Below, in pieces: positions 63,001 to 64,000 of a DNA stretch of 64,000 nucleotides. The stretch is taken from the NCBI GenBank assembly GCA_041913905.1, contig JAYSEK010000024.1, positions 21,926-85,925 on the forward strand. The letters run 5' to 3'. The translations under genes were made by a program, and so were the position numbers. Source of the stretch: Roseateles_B sp041913905 (lineage in GTDB: Bacteria > Pseudomonadota > Gammaproteobacteria > Burkholderiales > Burkholderiaceae_C). The notes under the pieces are model-generated. The model did not search any database, was not told the origin of the DNA, and was given only the letters and a program-made list of their open reading frames with translations. Every line of letters starts with the position of its first letter. Position 1 is the first letter of the stretch.

Positions 63001-63033
63001 AACCCCGTCCGGGATCTCAGCCGGCGGGGTTTT
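63001..63033 (+). terminator. Possible terminator after cpoB
   Basis: AACCCCG (63001-63007) and CGGGGTT (63025-63031) can pair, with a CCGG/CCGG inner pair, followed by TTTT. The loop is long and the stem imperfect, so this is a weak candidate. It lies 44 bp after the cpoB stop and 20 bp before tcdA. Confidence 0.5.
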
Positions 63034-63052
63034 GCATTTCTGATGTGTCACC

Positions 63053-63844
63053 ATGAGCGACATGAATCCGTCCGCTTCCCATGTTCCAGACCATGACAGC
63101 GAGCGCCGCTTCGGCGGCCTGCGCCGGCTGTATGGCGAGCGGGACTACCAGCGCCTGCGTGGCGCGCGCTTTGCCGTGGTGGGCGTGGGCGGCGTGGGCT
63201 CCTGGGCCGTCGAGGCCCTGGCCCGCAGCGGCGTGGCCGAGCTGGTGCTGATCGACCTGGACCAGGTGGCCGAGTCCAACATCAACCGCCAGATCCAGGC
63301 CCTGGGCAGCACGCTGGGCATGGCCAAGGTCGATGCCCTGCGCGATCGCATCCGCGACATCCACCCCGACTGCCAGGTCCATGGCATCGAGGAATTCGTC
63401 GAACCCGGCAACTGGCCGGACCTGCTGCAGGGGCGGACCATCGACGGCCTGATCGATGCCTGCGACCAGGTGCGCGCGAAAGCTGCGTTGGCGGCCTGGG
63501 CGCGGCAGACCGGGCATTGCTTCGTCACCGTCGGTGCCGCCGGCGGCAAGCGGGCTTCGCTCCTGCTGGAGGTGCAAGACCTGTCCCTCACCACGCACGA
63601 CCCGCTGCTGGCCAGTCTGCGCCAGCGCCTGCGCAAGGAGCACGGCCTGGCGCGCCAGGGCAAGATGGGCGTACGCTGCGTGTTCTCGCGCGAGGCGGTG
63701 CAGCGGCCGGAGGCCGCCTGTGACGTTGACGGCAGCCTCAACTGCGCCGGCTATGGCTCCAGCGTGATGGTCACCGCCGCCTTCGGCATGACGGCTGCGG
63801 CGGAGTTGGTGAAAGAATTTTTGCAAACCGCTTGCGCGGCCTGA
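63053..63844 (+). CDS. tcdA: tRNA threonylcarbamoyladenosine dehydratase
   Basis: TcdA (CsdL), 263 aa, an E1-like enzyme that cyclises t6A to ct6A at position 37 of ANN-decoding tRNAs. ThiF/HesA-fold Rossmann motif VVGVGGVGSWAVEALARSGV, LIDLDQVAESNINRQIQAL, DACDQVRAKAALAAWA, VGAAGGKRASLLLEVQDLS and GYGSSVMVTAAFGMTAA. No CsdA/CsdE partner is adjacent. It is close upstream of a tRNA-Lys(UUU) gene, a tRNA that would carry t6A/ct6A at position 37, though no functional link is implied by proximity. Confidence 0.92.
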   Translation: MSDMNPSASHVPDHDSERRFGGLRRLYGERDYQRLRGARFAVVGVGGVGSWAVEALARSGVAELVLIDLDQVAESNINRQIQALGSTLGMAKVDALRDRIRDIHPDCQVHGIEEFVEPGNWPDLLQGRTIDGLIDACDQVRAKAALAAWARQTGHCFVTVGAAGGKRASLLLEVQDLSLTTHDPLLASLRQRLRKEHGLARQGKMGVRCVFSREAVQRPEAACDVDGSLNCAGYGSSVMVTAAFGMTAAAELVKEFLQTACAA

Positions 63845-63861
63845 AAAAGTGCTTCTATAAT
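63832..63861 (+). promoter_or_regulatory. Promoter for tRNA-Lys
   Basis: TTGCGC (63832-63837), 18 bp, TATAAT (63856-63861, perfect -10). The -35 overlaps the 3' end of tcdA. It lies about 85 bp upstream of the tRNA 5' end. This is the clearest sigma-70 promoter in the window. Confidence 0.7.
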
Positions 63862-63945
63862 CTGTGGCTCTGCTGATGAGTACAGCAGTCAACGCAAAAG
63901 CTTCATATAGCTGACTGCCGAGACAGCCGTAGCTCAACAAGGCTC

Positions 63946-64000
63946 GGGTTGTTAGCTCAGTCGGTAGAGCAGCGGACTTTTAATCCGTTGGTCGCAGGTT
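63946..64000 (+). tRNA. tRNA-Lys (anticodon UUU), partial
   Basis: GGGTTGT acceptor start, TA, D-arm GCTC...GAGC with AGTCGGTA loop, anticodon stem GCGGA/TCCGT, loop CTTTTAA with anticodon TTT, variable region, and the start of the T arm (GCAGG TT). The T-stem partner and acceptor 3' strand lie beyond the window end. The anticodon assigns it to Lys. Confidence 0.93.

Overview
The window is a high-GC (roughly two-thirds G+C in genes) chromosomal segment of a flagellated betaproteobacterium. Gene content and order point to Burkholderiales, most likely the Leptothrix/Rubrivivax/Roseateles side: DUF3460 next to scpA, a DUF1841 gene, minCDE, hemF-nadD-rsfS-rlmH-maf-rng in one run, a flgBCDEFGHIJKL operon with divergent flgA and flgMN, and housekeeping promoters with a TAAAAT -10. 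I see no insertion sequence, prophage, CRISPR array or plasmid module; this is core chromosome with a few lineage-specific genes.

Layout. 1-11.8 kb is a signalling block: a REC-PAS-GGDEF-EAL regulator (cut by the window start), a hybrid kinase with receiver and Hpt domains, a two-TM kinase, an ANTAR response regulator with a multi-PAS HisKA_2 kinase, and an EAL-like/HDOD protein. 11.9-24.4 kb is the flagellar rod/hook/ring/junction operon flgB-flgL on the minus strand, with flgA, flgM (behind a good sigma-28 promoter) and flgN on the plus strand. 24.5-34.6 kb holds DUF1841, a KefC/KefF-like K+ efflux pair, an orphan ParA-like ATPase, a LuxR-type regulator, DUF3460-scpA, a SulP transporter, metG and a 61-residue basic protein.

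34.6-35.6 kb is the only long gene-free stretch. It is locally AT-rich and carries two perfect DnaA boxes inside an exact 17-bp repeat, plus several near-boxes in the same orientation. Gene direction changes here: 24 of 30 genes to the left are on the minus strand and 24 of 31 to the right on the plus strand. This is the most interesting non-coding signal in the window.

35.6-46 kb: minCDE, a lysophospholipid-acyltransferase-like gene, a ferredoxin, a three-gene set made of a CheX-like phosphatase, a REC-CheX-like fusion and a membrane-anchored coiled-coil protein, then a YgjP-like metalloprotease, dusC, an S9 peptidase and a 72-residue conserved protein. 46-52 kb (minus): glnS, a LytTR/LytS-type two-component pair with a small membrane protein, and a HerA-like (DUF853) ATPase. 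52-64 kb (plus): yebC-purD-acyltransferase-hemF-nadD-rsfS-rlmH-maf, rng, tolB-pal-cpoB, tcdA and the 5' part of a tRNA-Lys(UUU) gene. RsfS carries an unusual histone-H1-like Lys/Ala tail of about 160 residues.

Starts were placed by family alignment and ribosome-binding sites; several genes use GTG or TTG. All functional names rest on motifs read by eye, without database searches.
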